A stretch of DNA of 64,000 nt from Isoetes taiwanensis. Lineage: Eukaryota; Streptophyta; Lycopodiopsida; Isoetales; Isoetaceae. Under the pieces are notes generated by a model. That model was not told the DNA's origin and did no database searches. It worked only from the letters and a program-made list of their open reading frames with translations. The position numbers and the translations under genes are program-made. The DNA lies in assembly GCA_021234155.1 (NCBI GenBank), contig JAJEKV010000134.1:810501-874500 (forward strand). Direction: 5' to 3'. Positions 23,501 through 37,639 of the stretch are shown piece by piece. Within the stretch, counting starts at the first letter, position 1. Every line of letters begins with the position of its first letter.

Positions 23501-23730
23501 GCTAGATATTGTTAATGGTAGTTGTGTGTTTATTGTTAAAAAAAATTTGGGCCCTTCGGGCCCTAACTAAAGCAAACATAAGGTAAACTTTATGGGCCTA
23601 AATATTAATTACTAATATCTAGCATTATAAAAAGCACAATAACATCAAGACAAACAAATTATTGAGTACATTTTATGTAGTCATTATATTCATTATCTGT
23701 AATTTCAATATTGCAATACAAGAATCATGT
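20520..23730. other. Mostly featureless region with short unassigned ORFs
   Basis: Holds a poly(T) run of about 22 near 20590, a short open frame at 20857-21108 (EILEKARPFYLDRSFSVVET, then CYVCNLTSEARG), another at 21470-21718 (NKVTCPSLMAVICEKGTKQV), and a dispersed repeat at 21225-21310 shared with 26635-26735. The rest is AT-rich. I recognise no protein family. Confidence 0.5.
21225..21310. repeat. Dispersed repeat shared with 26635-26735
   Basis: CGGCTCGGTCATTAAATGGA, then GGGATTGACTGAAATAGTTT and GATGTGCTAGTAGG, then GTTATGTCCGGGTTTTTTTT. The 26.6-kb copy has the same order with an added GTTGTCCAAACT and a much longer T run. Confidence 0.85.
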
Positions 23731-23733
23731 AAA

Positions 23734-24493
23734 CTATTGTAAATTGTCATGCATAAGCAAACTTGTTTTGGCATTTGCTACTGCTGCATCAAACTGGAAA
23801 CCCTTTTTGATAATTTGCTCATGAATATTTTTTGCTCTATCCATGCCCCAATGCTGCTGAATGCTTTCAAAATGGCAAGAAATATTATTGTGTCTGGCAT
23901 TATCCCCTCCTATTCGCATCTTTGTCAAAAACAGTCTATGGGAGAAAGGATGTCGTTGTATTCAAAGATGTCCATTAATGCTAGATATTCATTGTACCCC
24001 AAGTGACCACATCTCGATTTTCCAAATTGTCAAAGATTGCCAAAGCCTCATTTAATCTCCCAAATTTTGCATACATGTCCACCAATGTGCTACCCACAAA
24101 AATAGCATTTTGAAACTTGGATCCCATCACGTACTCATGAATGTACCTGCCTCTTTCAATGGCCCTAATGCTGACACATGCTTTTAAGATGCTTGAGAAC
24201 GTAATCTCATCTGGACTCATCCCTTCTTGCAGCATCTGATGAAAATATGCAACTCTTCAAAAACTTTGCATTGCATACACGATCCACCAAAGTACTTGTC
24301 ACAAAAAACATTAAGAGAGTGTGCACCTTTGAAATGATCCGATTATACACAAGTCTTTCCCCGGCAAAGATATGATCTTTGAAGAGCATGCTTTTAGGGG
24401 CGTAAAACATAAATATCTTTGGTCATCCTCACTATCTGATTGTTTCATTCTGCAATAAAGTTCAACTGCAGCCTCAGCCTGTCCAAGGTCCAC
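23734..24493 (-). pseudogene. Pentatricopeptide-repeat (PPR, PLS class) pseudogene
   Basis: Pieces of PPR motifs in several frames. 24493-24311: LGQAEAAVELYCRMKQSDSE. 24235-23981: MLQEGMSPDEITFSSILKAC, then RGRYIHEYVMGSKFQNAIFV, GSTLVDMYAKFGRLNEALAI and FDNLENRDVVTWG. 23928-23734: IHEQIIKKGFQFDAAVANAK. The phrase order (TFSSILKAC, HEYV, STLVDMYAKFG, VFD-like, DVVTW) is diagnostic for plant PLS-class PPR proteins, which act in organelle RNA editing and processing. Stops and frame changes between the motifs, and lack of an organelle-targeting start, mark it as dead. Confidence 0.88.
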
Positions 24494-24499
24494 ATTGGC

Positions 24500-26630
24500 C
24501 TACACATTCCTGGTATATCCGAACCAATACCTGGAGCAGAGATCATGTCCGTGACGACCCCTGATCTGCAGGATCACTTCAAGCAGCAGTCTCAACTCCT
24601 CTATTAGTCCGCAGGTGTGATTTGCTCCTCGCTTAGGAGCCGGAGCCGAGGCCCGCAACGACCGAGCTGCAATCGAGAGCTCAACCCTGAGGCAGTTCCT
24701 TTCGCTGCTATCTATAAATGAGGTCACATATAAATGCCCTTCATGCATGGACTATGCATATCAGATCTTATAGCATGTACATTTGAGCTAATTTAGAAAT
24801 TACCTCCTTACATAGAGCGAATCTTGCAAGTTTTTGGGAGGTCTGGTGAACGCTCAAGCCAATCTGAGAAGCTCACCCATTAAACTCTGATTGTATAGAG
24901 GCACTAATATGAGGACCCTGCAACCTTGTCGATCCTCCATCTAACGTACCATTTTGGCACCGAAGAAGATGCAAATGCTAGCGGCCTTCTTAGTCCTTCT
25001 GCAATAACATGAAATTTACCTATTCTATATCTATAAGGCAAAACCTTAGATCCCAACGGCCCTGGCAGTTTTAAAATTGACCTAACATATCTAAAAAAAC
25101 GGCATTGATCCAACAGTTAAATTTCGGCCAAACGACTTAGGATCTGACGCCAATTCCCTTCACCAATTTCATAACTGTTACACAGCTCTTGCTGCACTAA
25201 GTAAATTCCGGCAAAAGAACATTTTGAGCCAATTGTCTTCATAAGCAGGATACCATGCAAAACTATTTGAGCAGCCTGTGGCAAACTTGCTTCCCTTCCG
25301 GATTCCTTTGAAAATCACCAAGGCTTTCCCTGCAACAATAAGCTATGCATGCTAGCCAATCCAATCCAATCCAATCCATAGACCAGACCCTAATCTACAC
25401 AATCCAATCCAATCCAATCCAATCCATAGACCAGACCCTAATCTACACAACCCTAAAATGAACCCTAAAAATAATGGGAGGATATTCACAACCAGCACAA
25501 AAAAGCCCCCACCGCAGGATTTGCCCCCTTTTCCAAAATCAACGGCTTACAAAAGGGTGCACTCTAGAAATACTATTTAGTACACCTGGATGAATACGGC
25601 CACCAAATCATATGAAAACCTTAGAGAAAACAGTACAAAAACACAAAAAGAAACCCCCTGTTATAATGCTACATATTTAAACAGGTCTCCAAATGGTTTC
25701 TTTATGAGACATAATAATAGGCCAATAAGATATGTTATCTGATATCTACAGGGCAATATGATATGCTAGTTGTCTCTTTTCTCACTAAATATCCTCAGAA
25801 AAATCTACTGTGATGTTTAACAATGATCTTTAATTCATTTGAATTGCTATGTTATCTGAACCATACATTCTTAGTAGGCTCTCATTTATCAAGAGCAAAG
25901 GGTACATTGGGTGAAGGGCGAAGAGCCAAGAATCACCTGATGTACCTTTTGGCCCTTGGGTCGTTACCGAGTCTATCGCTAACGTTCTCGTGATTGGATG
26001 CTGGTACGTGGTGATTCTTCTCCCAATGCATTTGCTTTGCTGTTATCGTGATTGATTGCTCAAAATGGATGTATGGTCTTGGATACAAATGCTTAAAGAT
26101 ATGTTGGGTATAAAACTAAAATGAACACGGGTTTGAAAAAAATCTGAATTTTGTATTCGCTATAGGCAAAATCTATTACTAGGGTAAGTGCATTTGCTAT
26201 TATGCATAATAAGACATAGTATACATGTTTTGTTTGAGGAAAGAATTGGCTCAGAACAAAAAGATAACTCAGATCATGCATATGTGATGATCATGCATGT
26301 ATCAGATACTATTACTGCTGTTATAAGATCATGTTTTTGAATATATGGAAATTTTGGTACTCCCGGATTCACATGGTTGTATGATTCCTGTGGTGGTATA
26401 TACTTTGCTCTGTTTAAATAGTCTATTCATGCAATTCCATATGGAAATGTCATTGGAGATCATTTGTTATTGTCACAATTATATGATGGCATAAAGACTG
26501 CGAGCCAATACCTTACAGATAGGTGGTTGGCTTTAGAAAAAATAAAGTAGGAATGGATGAGCTAGATTGTATGATCAAAAGAATATAAATATTAAAGTCA
26601 TTGTACTTGGGAACCATGGAGTGATGCACC
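24500..26630. other. Intergenic, no gene recognised
   Basis: Short open frames only. Includes the 25.35-25.45 kb tandem repeat. The 25.5-26.6 kb part is AT-rich and shows nothing I can assign. Confidence 0.5.
25355..25450. repeat. ATCCA pentamer and about 48-bp tandem repeat
   Basis: (CCAAT)n-type pentamers followed by CCATAGACCAGACCCTAATC and TACACA, the whole unit given twice, then AACCCTAAA twice. The last resembles a single plant telomere unit (CCCTAAA), but two copies are too few to mean anything. Confidence 0.85.
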
Positions 26631-26634
26631 AGAC

Positions 26635-26734
26635 TTTGACTGGCTCGATCATTGGATGGAACGATAAAACTACGGAGGGATTGACTGAAATAGTTTGATG
26701 TGCTAGTAGGATTGTTGTCCAAACTAGTTATGTC

Positions 26735-26738
<4 letters not shown>
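26635..26738. repeat. Second copy of the 21.2-kb dispersed repeat
   Basis: Matches 21225-21310 in order. It ends directly at the poly(T) run of the L1-like element. Confidence 0.85.
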
Positions 26739-26769
<31 letters not shown>

Positions 26770-27130
26770 AAGGCAAGGTATTTTTCTTTTTATTAATAGT
26801 ATGTAGTAAATACATTTATTTAAGGCTCCAAAATAGCCAGATAGCCTAAACGTGTCAACACGGGTGCTCAAAAAACCCAAGTGTGGAGGTAGAAAACAAT
26901 ACCATTACAGAAGTTCGTCAAAAGAAAATATCCCATGATGCATGAAGATGCTGCCACCTGAAAAACCACCCAAAGATACTGGTAGACAAATGTAGAGGTG
27001 AAGGGGTGTCTTCCTCCGCGTTAACTTGGCCCCAAACTTCACATCTGCATAAGGATACTACAAGGAGGCTGCTTCCTCTTTTCCTGCTATACTAGGAGAT
27101 AAGTTGTCTCACCATCTTCTCCAAATGCCT
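26739..27130 (-). mobile_element. L1-like LINE 3' end with poly(A) tail
   Basis: On the minus strand the sequence runs GCTATCTGGCTATTTTGGAG, then TACTATTAATAAAAAGAAAA and ATACCTTGCCTTC, ending in 30 A (26739-26768). The same 3' pattern (TTACTAATAAAAATCTTGCC then TTCAACC and A's) ends another copy at 48060-48118 on plus. This is the plant L1 style of 3' end, unlike the short-repeat tails of family L. 5' truncated; no ORF remains. Confidence 0.7.
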
Positions 27131-27930
27131 TTTCCTCGTCCTTTTTCGTGTAAAATAATAGGGTTCTAAAAAAAAGTGGGAATGGCATGTGACCCACTTT
27201 AATTAAATGCGACTTTGCCATGTTTTTTGTTATTTTAGATCTATTTCAAGCGGCATTCTATTGGACCAGGGCTTCATGAACATCACAAATTTTCAACATT
27301 ATATCTTGTTTCTTCACTCTATCAAGTTGCCATGCTCATTTATCCCTTGTCTTGTGATCATTTTAAATGGGTGGTTTGCTTCATTCTTGCTTCATATTGA
27401 AGTTAATTTGTTCTTTTATAGGCTTGTTTATTGATTTTTTACATTATTAATGATTCCTTAACATGTTTCACTGTAAAGTTTTTGTTTTTTTTAGGTCTAA
27501 TTCAAGCCCCATTCTAATTGGAGCAATGGCTTCATGACTATTGACAAATTCTCAACTTTTTTTCACCTTATCAAGCTATTATGGCCATTTGAGTTTGTGA
27601 TTGCTATATGAAGATTGTGGATGCGCAAGGATTATTGTCAAGATACTGGATGGATGATGCATTTGCGTGGCTCCTAGTCCGTTATTTATCTCCATGGTTT
27701 TCCTCGAAAACCCGAAAGGGCGGGGTTTTTATTCCAGTTGATAAATCTCTTACTCCGAGTTTTATTGTGGCTTACCTCTTTCTTATTAAAACCATCGGTG
27801 ATTGTCTACTTCTGGGGTTCCTTTTGGCTTAATATTTTGTAGCTATTCATTTATACTATGATACTATTGTACCTTGTTTTTCGAACGCTCAATAAGAAAG
27901 CCACTTCACTTAGGCCATATGTTGTTGTTT
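27131..27930. other. Intergenic with internal duplication and an H-motif
   Basis: Two diverged copies of TTTAGATCTATTTCAAGCGG-like sequence (27233 and 27492), each followed by CTTCATGA and a CTCAAC-like block, suggest an old duplication of about 260 bp. At 27697-27745 is the hairpin motif GGTTTTCCTCGAAAACCC with GGGCGGGGTTTTT, as near 53.5, 53.9 kb and in LINE family L 3' ends. Confidence 0.6.
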
Positions 27931-27934
27931 TATT

Positions 27935-29440
27935 GTTATAGAGAGTAAGGCGTGACAATGCAAAGGAGTACCTTTCTCAAGAACTTGTTTCCTTTCTCCA
28001 AGCTAATGGAGTTCAAAGGCAGTACTCCATCCCTTGTGAACACCATCGAAACGAGGTTGTTGAACGAAAACTCAAAACAATGAAAGAATGTGCTCGAAGC
28101 ATGCTTCGATTTGCAGGGTTAGCAGATTTCTTTTGGGGTGAAGCAATCGCCACTGCGGTCTATCTTTAAATTCAGGCACCCACTGTAGCAAACCAAAATC
28201 AGACACCTTATGAACCTAGAACCACAGCAAACCTAATGTCCAGCATTTACGCACCTTTGGTTGCCCTGCCTATGCTCACATTTCCAAGGAAATTCGTCCT
28301 AAATATGCTGATCATGTCTGCAGGTGTATTTTTGTGGGCTACTCCCTTCAAAGTAAAGGATACCGCGTGATTGATGTTGTTACAAGGAAACTGGTGGTTC
28401 TCTTTTGCCATCTAGTTTCTCTCCACCCCTGCACATGACTTCTTGTACTCCCAAACTTACGTCTCACTATCTCACATACAAGTCATGTTCATCTTGTTCT
28501 ACTTCCTCTCATCTAGCAAAACTTCGCCACCTTCAAGACCATTTTGAACACTGATCCTGAAGACACATGCGCCAGTGCACAGTTTTCTCATGACCTGATC
28601 GAGCCTCTCACGGTCCAGAAGCTCTCATAGGTCCCAATACAGCTGAATAGATTCAGGCTATGACCGAGGAAATGTCCTCGATGCAGCCACTTCAACATGG
28701 ACACTTACTGAGCTGCCTCCAGAGCATAAAATCGTTGGTTGCAAATAGGTTTTCAAGATCAATTCTATTGATAGATTTCGCACTCGTCTAGTTGCTCGGG
28801 GTTTCACTCAGCAGCAAGGCATTGATTATGATAAGACCTTCTCACCGGTCGCCAAATTTACATCTATTAGGACTATCTTAGCTTTTGTTGCTCAAGAGGA
28901 TCTTGAAATCCATCAAATGGATGTCAAGGCTACATTCTTGAATGGTAAGTTACAGGAGGAAATATGACACAGCCCGAAGCATTTTCTGATCCTGCTACTT
29001 CTCATCTTGTATGTAAGTTGAATCGAGCATTGTATGGCCTCAAACAGAGCCCCACGACCTGATATAACACCCTAGATGCCTTTTTCGAAGGCATTGGTTT
29101 TCATCGATGTGCTACAGAATGGAATGCGTATGTCAAGCATTCCCCGCTTCTCATTATCATTGTCTCCATTGATGATCTGATTCTAGTATCCAAGAGTCTC
29201 AGCCGCATGCAAGATCTCAAACAGACATAGGCATCTACCTGGATGACCGATCTTGGGGACATAACCTCTTGCTTAGGCCTTCAAGTTGCTCGTCATCGCA
29301 AATCCAGATCGCATTAAGAAAGGCCATCCTCAATCTCTGTGACAGATTTGGTTTTCTTAGCACTCCTCGAAAGATACACCAACAGCTCTCATTGTCAAGC
29401 TTACTTCTGCATGTCAAGTGGAAGTTCAGGATGGCAGTCC
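27935..29440 (+). mobile_element. Ty1/copia pol fragment, heavily decayed
   Basis: Integrase remains: RRDNAKEYLSQELVSFLQAN and HRNEVVERKLKTMKECARSM at 27950-28115. Copia RT is recognisable near 28790-28960 (RTRLVARGFTQQQGIDYDKT, FSPVAKFTSIRTILAF, HQMDVKATFLNGKLQEEI). Many stops and shifts follow. The sequence differs clearly from the copia at 1-2420, so this is a separate, older copy. No LTRs were found around it. Confidence 0.9.
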
Positions 29441-29446
29441 ATTTTG

Positions 29447-29801
<355 letters not shown>

Positions 29802-30013
29802 AATGAAATTTTATTATTACGTCTTCGAGACCGCCAGGTCTATGAGACGATTACATTGCACTCAAAATTATAAAATAAGTCATCCAGTGTGTCCTCAGAG
29901 AACAACACACTGGGCTCCTCTACCTCAATCTCCGTCACCCTTTGTTGCTTCATCAGGACCTCTCTATGGTTAAGAATGTCCACAATACAACCTCCAATGC
30001 ATGAGCCTCGCTT

Positions 30014-33000
30014 TTACCGAAAGAAATCAACAAGCGAAATAGCACCCATTCCATGCTTGACCCTGGATATCCTAATAAGCGCGACAAAAAGCGGGACATG
30101 GGCCTCACCTTCTACTACTCCCGCATCACATAGCTGACAATGTCTAAGATCATGCACAATGTCTGCCCATCTCCCGATCTCCACACCAAGTCGGTGTGAG
30201 CTCAACCGTATTCTTGCGATTGCATGTCTAAGTTTCACTGATATGGGTTCCCTAAGATACTGCGCTTCTTGCAGAGATGGATTTATGTGAGCCTTATAAT
30301 ACTCTTTCTTCACATCTGGCACGCTCCATGACTTACTCAAAAAACTATCTCGAACCCAACCACTAATGTCCTCTTTGTGCATCTCCAAATCCTGTACATT
30401 CATCCCCCACTTCATAAGCCATCTGTCTATATCTGCATACCAGCCTTTATTTCTGGTTTCTTCTAAAGCAAGTCTAGGCAAGCTATAATTCGGCATATCA
30501 TATAGGACTTTGCACATATAGCGCAGTAGTCTGCATAGAGCCTCAACTTCGAGTGGCATCATTCCACTTTCAACTAGCATCATGTCATATGGTGTTTGCA
30601 TCTTTGTGCCCAACTCCGTATGAAAAAATTTCTTCTGTATCTTTTCCACTTTTTGCCAGCTATCATTAGCAAGGCCTGGTCCCCAGACCTCACAGCCATA
30701 TAGCACAACCGTCTGGACAAGCACCTTGTAGAGCATATGCTTCATCTCAAAATTCCATATCTCCACGTTTGCACACTTCCTTTGCATAGCATACAACGCT
30801 TTTAGACCCACATTCACCCTATGTTCCACTGCTTGATTCCAATTAGGACTCTTATCTACGGTTAGGCCCAAATATTTGTAATTCTCTACCACTTCCACTT
30901 GTCTATCCTTATAGTAGAATCGAACATGTTCCGTCTTTTTTGCCCCAAACACCACTGCCTTGGTCTTATCTAGATTCACCCGCATGCCCTTATCCTCGCA
31001 GAATGCTTCAAGCACATTCAAATGCTTTTGCATCCCGGGACAGCAATACTACATCATCAGCATATAATAAAAGCATGAATACATACTCTCTCAGAGCGGT
31101 ACCATCTCCCCCATGTGCTCATATCCACCCTTCAAGTTGGTCTATGAATAAGCCGAAAAGAGTAGGTGACGGTGGACATCCTTGCTTTACTCCCATATTG
31201 CTTTCTACCGTCTCATCACATAACTCCACAAAGGGGAATGATAGCTGCACTAGAACCTTGCCATAAAGCACACCTACCGCATGTCTGAGCTCAATCGGGA
31301 TGTTCAGGTCTACCATTTTCTGCCACAAATTCCGCCTATTAACCATGTCGAAAGCTTTGCTAAAGTCTACAAAAGTAGCATACAGTGATTTCTTCTTGCC
31401 GACTACTGAGTCCATCATAGCACGGAGAGTAACCAGATGGTCAATTGTGGACTTTTTGGGTCTAAAGCCCGCTTGTCCAATGGCTCTAGCATTGTTATCC
31501 TCTGCCCAAGCACTTATCTTGCACTCAAGGATAGAAGCGAATAATTTTGCATATAGACTGCCAACCATAATAGTGCGGTAGTTACTCAGATTGGATACTT
31601 CCCCTGATTTATGTAGCGGTACAACCCTATTCACCTGCCAGGATGTTGGAAAGCCATCTCTCAGTGCCATATTAAACATATCTACCAGCTTAATTACTAC
31701 TTCTTCTCCTGCCCATTTAAGCATTTCAGCCATAAGGCCACAAGCGTCTGCAGCTTTGCCATTGGCAAGCCTTTTAAGCCCATCTTGCACATCAGCTAGA
31801 GTGAAAGCAAGCGTATCTGATATAGCATATGTGTCTTCATTTGCCCCCATCATAGCTTCTGCCCCAGGAACATTATATAACTTACGTACATGTGCCATAA
31901 GTGCCTCTACATGTAACCCATCCGTTCCATATTTCATGGGTTTGAGTCTTCTCCAGAACTTCTTCGGATCTACCAGCAATTCCTCCATCATTTTCTTATG
32001 TTTCTTGTATAGGTATGCCTTCTCCTTATTTTTAATCAGCCTAATGTATATCCTCCGTTCGCATGCTTTCTCTGCCCCCTTCGCCGCTCTAAATTTTGCC
32101 CTATGATGCTTGCACTGCGCATCGAACCAGCTATTGCAAGGCAGCTCCATCCTTTGACGATATGATACAAAGCAACTATCCGCTGATTGCAACAAAATCT
32201 CGGACAATGCATCACTTTTTCCTTCTAATGTGTCAGGCCATACAATAGAAGTCACTTTATGTTCACATATATCACCATATTTATCTGCTTTGTCGTATTT
32301 CAAATATATTCGTTTGCTTTTATGTAGCGCTTCACCCTTACAGCTCCATTGCACCTTAATCTTTATAGAGATGGGCACAAGATCTGAATTTTCATTTTCA
32401 TCTCCAATTGACATACCAACAAGCTGTTCGGCAAAAGAGGGTTTGGCAATGACATAATCTACCACACTGGCATTTCTGCAGGTACGTTTGCCTGATCCTG
32501 GGTATCTAGCAGTGCCATTAAAGATCACCATCTCAAAGCCACTACACAAATGCAGCACATGACGCCCCTGTGGTGTTGGCCATTTCACAGCATCATCTGA
32601 TAACCTGTTCCAGCCTGATTTTTTTAGTTCGTCATTATCCATCATCTCCAACCACTCTGTTTCTCCATCTGGACTAACCATAGCTGCCTGTTGGTTTCCC
32701 GTTCGGCCTTCCCCTGCCATGCTCAGTGTTAGTAGCTCCAGATGAAAAAATGGGTCATCTTTATCCAAATCCCCTTTGTTATATATAGGCGACTCTCTTG
32801 GTGGAAAATAACACCCGGCCACGTAGATCTTACCAATTCTACCTGGTAGCTCAATCCAAATGTACTGTGCTGATGCTTTCTGTTCCAACACACAAACTGC
32901 ATGGGCAATTTCATTCCTAGAATAACATGCAATCCCTCCAGAACCCTTAAGATTCCACCCTTTATTATTCCATACCGAATGTAGCATTGTGAATCCAAAA

Positions 33001-33144
33001 ATATCCGGGAGACCTTTCTCTTCATGCTCACATGTTTCCAAGAAAGAAATTACATCTACATCATCTAACAGATCTGCCACAGTGCATACTTTGCTATGTT
33101 TTAGGGTATTTACATTCCAATATACTAACCTGGCGGTCGCTATT
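30014..33144 (-). pseudogene. LINE ORF2: endonuclease-reverse transcriptase
   Basis: Opens as RLVYWNVNTLKHSKVCTVAD, the start of an apurinic-like endonuclease. SGGIACYSRNEIAH, then ASVVDYVIAKPSF near 32450, are later endonuclease blocks. Reverse transcriptase follows (NYRTIMVGSLYAKLFASILE, FVDFSKAFDMVNRRNLWQKM, GVKQGCPPSPTLFGLFIDQL) with YADD near 31055. A C-terminal region ends with CQLCDAGVVEGEAH, a Cys/His signature shared by all family L copies. Lesions: an in-frame TGA at about 31119 just before YADD, and a frame change near 31040. There is no ATG at its head; it lies in the same frame as ORF1, directly after the ORF1 TAG. The product would nick target DNA and reverse-transcribe the LINE RNA there. 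Confidence 0.9.
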
Positions 33145-33146
33145 TC

Positions 33147-34127
33147 CTATGCATCTTCTATCACCGCTTTTCCTCCTCTCCAGTAAGTACGTCTTCCTGC
33201 TGCCCTAGCCTCCTTCATTTTCACAATGTCTTCTTTCCTCTGCTGAAATTGCATCCTGGTTAAATCATTATTGATCCAGATAAATTGGCCCTTAAGCGCC
33301 GACCGTTTCTGCATTACTCTCGCTTTAGCTTCCTTGCTTGCACATTTGAACAGAATGTTGCGTGTCCCCTCACCTTTCTTGCCAATTCGATATGCCTCCA
33401 TAATGTCCATCGGTGCTTGGATTTGCATTCTTTCTGGAAGAAAAGCATGAAGAGCAGCCACAGTGTCTTCATTTTCCCCCTCCGGCAGTCCCGAAATTCT
33501 GAAATTCTTAGCTTTAGCTTCCCTTTCGTGCATATCTGCCAGATATTCCATCTTCTCATTCAAGATCTCAATGGCTTCCTGAAATCCTTCCTTATCCTTT
33601 TCCCCATCGCCATGGGCAATTTCTACACCCTCTGATGCGTGCGTTGCATTTGATATGCTTGCAACTTGTTGCTTTAATTCTGCGTTCTCATTCCTCAGTG
33701 CAAACAAGGAATCATTCATACCTTGAAGAAGCTTCAGTAATTGGGTCTGTTGTATCGCTGCATCCCTTTTTGCTTGCTCCGCTTCCCTCCGAGACGGCTC
33801 CATTAAATCCAGAATCCTCATCATCACCTGTAACAGTTGCCCCATAACCATCTCTCCAGTAAATGGAGATGTTGCTGCCATCGTGCTTCCAAAGCCTATC
33901 CCAGTTGAAGGAAACTGCCCAATGCCCATCAGCCCAGACATAATTGGAGATATGCTGCCCTGGCCCGATGTTTTTTTGAAATCCCCTGTATCTTCCTCAC
34001 TGCTTGAATCAGAGCCCTCTGTAGACACCGATTCAGCTGTTGTCACCGGCTTGGCTACTCTTGGTACTGATGACGAGTTGGTTGCTGCAGACACAGTTGT
34101 TGCAACCCCTTCAGCCGCAGACCCCAA
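33147..34127 (-). CDS. LINE ORF1: coiled-coil, RRM-like RNA-binding protein
   Basis: About 326 residues. The N-terminus is Ser/Thr/Ala-rich (no clean ATG: the open frame is entered from a stop 6 codons upstream, while an ATG in another frame lies near 34158, so a small frameshift is likely). A Leu/Gln-rich coiled coil follows (REAEQAKRDAAIQQTQLLKL, LRNENAELKQQVASI). Then NFRISGLPEGENEDT, the AYRIGKKG and KEAKARVMQKRSALKGQFIW blocks, typical of the L1 ORF1p RRM plus C-terminal domain. Family role: trimeric nucleic-acid chaperone that coats LINE RNA. The frame ends TAG and ORF2 continues in the same frame. Confidence 0.82.
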   Translation of the reverse strand: MGSAAEGVATTVSAATNSSSVPRVAKPVTTAESVSTEGSDSSSEEDTGDFKKTSGQGSISPIMSGLMGIGQFPSTGIGFGSTMAATSPFTGEMVMGQLLQVMMRILDLMEPSRREAEQAKRDAAIQQTQLLKLLQGMNDSLFALRNENAELKQQVASISNATHASEGVEIAHGDGEKDKEGFQEAIEILNEKMEYLADMHEREAKAKNFRISGLPEGENEDTVAALHAFLPERMQIQAPMDIMEAYRIGKKGEGTRNILFKCASKEAKARVMQKRSALKGQFIWINNDLTRMQFQQRKEDIVKMKEARAAGRRTYWRGGKAVIEDA

Positions 34128-34273
34128 TGCTTCTGATACGCACTACGGCCACTCATTGCCGCTTTTAGCCTCTACAACAAAACTTGATGTTTGCTCTCCT
34201 TTTTAACCCTTGTTTTGCGTGTTCACTGCATATACCAAGATTGGGAGCAGCCAGAGATGCCCCACCATGACCT

Positions 34274-36109
<1,836 letters not shown>

Positions 36110-36314
36110 CCTGTTGGTGCAAAATTCAGCAATATATTTATAGAATATAGACATCTAAAACAACTCATCCATGTGTGATCATAAACTTGTTCAACAAGGG
36201 TAGATCTCTCTAGTACCAAAGGCTACCAGTTTAACCAACCAGAAGGTTCATCTAATGGGTCATATATGATACCACCATCTCCTTCCATTTTAGCAATGGT
36301 CCCCTCACAATGGT

Positions 36315-36400
36315 TAAAAAGAAAAAGAAAAAGATAGATAGATAGATAAGTTTTAACGTCACGCCACTAGGCAGCATCCAACTGGACATGTGACCACACA
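36315..36400 (-). mobile_element. LINE family L 3' terminus with (TATC)n tail
   Basis: On minus: GTGGCGTGACGTTAAAACTT followed by ATCTATCTATCTATC and then TTTTTCTTTTTC. The GTGACGTTAAAA block equals the GTGGACGTTAAA end of other copies. Only the last few dozen bases can be assigned. Confidence 0.55.
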
Positions 36401-37197
36401 CCACATTACATTGCTCGGTTGGGCCTCTAGATCCAAAAATGTACTAACTTCCACAATGATACAAGGCTTGTAATGTTCTCTTACAAATATAATGGTCCAT
36501 ATATTTTATTTGCAAATATAAAATGTAAAAGCGGCTAGAAGATAATGCCGCAACCCTGAGGGATGCACTTAGTAATAAAAGGGTATGCACATCTGCGTTT
36601 GAAGGGTGTCCAAAAGCATCCCTAGTAGACTGATCTTTGGAAGCTAATTTAATCCCTAAAGTATATATTTTGCCCCAGTTAATGGCAAAAAAACCCCCTA
36701 ATGGTAAGTATATAAATGCGAAAAATTGTAAAATTGCCTATGTATTTTCCTGTAATTGTAAAAATGCCCCCATATTTAGCATAATTGTCAAAATACACCT
36801 TTTATGCTTTTCACGGGAGTTCTTATATCTCTTCTTCCTTTATCTTCTGGATTGCCTTTACCGCTTCTAGAATTTTCTAATTATATGTAGACTATTCCTC
36901 TGGTTTGCCAAATCAATCATCTGCAAGCCGAGTTCCTATCTGCAGCAAGTCGAAATAAAAGACCATTTCACAAATCAACGCACTGCTGCTTTGCTTTCAG
37001 CTATCTGCACTTGCCGCTTTCTGCACAGGCCACAAAACTTACAAACTACTTCTATGATACGGACATCAAGAGAGATGATTCCAGTTATGTTTCGTCTCCC
37101 TACAAAGGTTTTTCTCTCAAGTTGAATCCATCATATATTACAAAGTGATTTTTTTCTAGAATTCTAAAGAAATGTTGGGTGATCTAAAGTAATAGAG
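36400..37197. other. AT-rich region with left inverted repeat
   Basis: No gene. 36755-36805 (ATTGTAAAAATGCCCCCATA, then ATAATTGTCAAAATACACCT) is the left arm of an inverted repeat completed at 37640-37710. Confidence 0.6.
36755..36805 (+). repeat. Left arm of inverted repeat around ankyrin fragment
   Basis: ATTGTAAAAATGCCCCCATA and ATAATTGTCAAAATACACCT. The reverse complement of 37640-37710 gives ATTGTAAAAATGCCCCTATA and ATAATTGTCAAAATACCCTT. About 50 bp align with few mismatches. Confidence 0.8.
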
Positions 37198-37500
37198 ATG
37201 TTCAATCTAGTGTGGTTTGGCAAAGCAGATGAGCTTTCAAAGTTACTAAAAGATAGCTCGAATATGGTAGATCTCAATAAAGGCATGTCTGCATTGTACG
37301 CGGCTTGTCTGTGTGTCCACTACGACGTAATCAAAGTCCTCGGTGCTGATGCCCATTGGATGAGGCCGTCTATGCAGGTAATGAATCCATAGTTGAGCTC
37401 CTTCTGCAACACTGCGCAGAGGATTTGATCTATCTAGTGATAAGAACCATTTGTGACCAATTGACTTCAGGTACTGCCGAAAACCACTGCCATGCTGCAA
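37198..37500 (+). pseudogene. Ankyrin-repeat-like fragment, frameshifted
   Basis: The frame starting MFNLVWFGKADELSKLLKDS continues NKGMSALYAACLCVHYDVIK and VLGADAHW. A one-base shift near 37350 gives DEAVYAGNESIVELLLQHCA. The pattern (ADELSKLL, SALYAAC..HYDVIKVL, EAVYAGNESIVELLL) is that of about two ankyrin repeats, which mediate protein binding. Only a fragment remains, framed by an inverted repeat. Confidence 0.6.
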
Positions 37501-37639
37501 ACAATTCATATCGAAATCATATGAATCGTTGCAAATGCTTGCTATTGATGCTTTCTGATGCATCCTGATATTATAACTGCAAGGCAAAACATATATACGG
37601 CAGAAAAGTACAAGAATTAAGGGCATATAGATAAATATA

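Noticed and set aside
25430-25475. Telomere-like AACCCTAAA units
   Set aside because: Only two units with differing spacers; no array.
27935-29440. Copia at 28 kb as the missing part of the copia at 54.7 kb or 1 kb
   Set aside because: Integrase and RT sequences differ clearly from the 1-2420 copy and decay is much greater; separate insertion.
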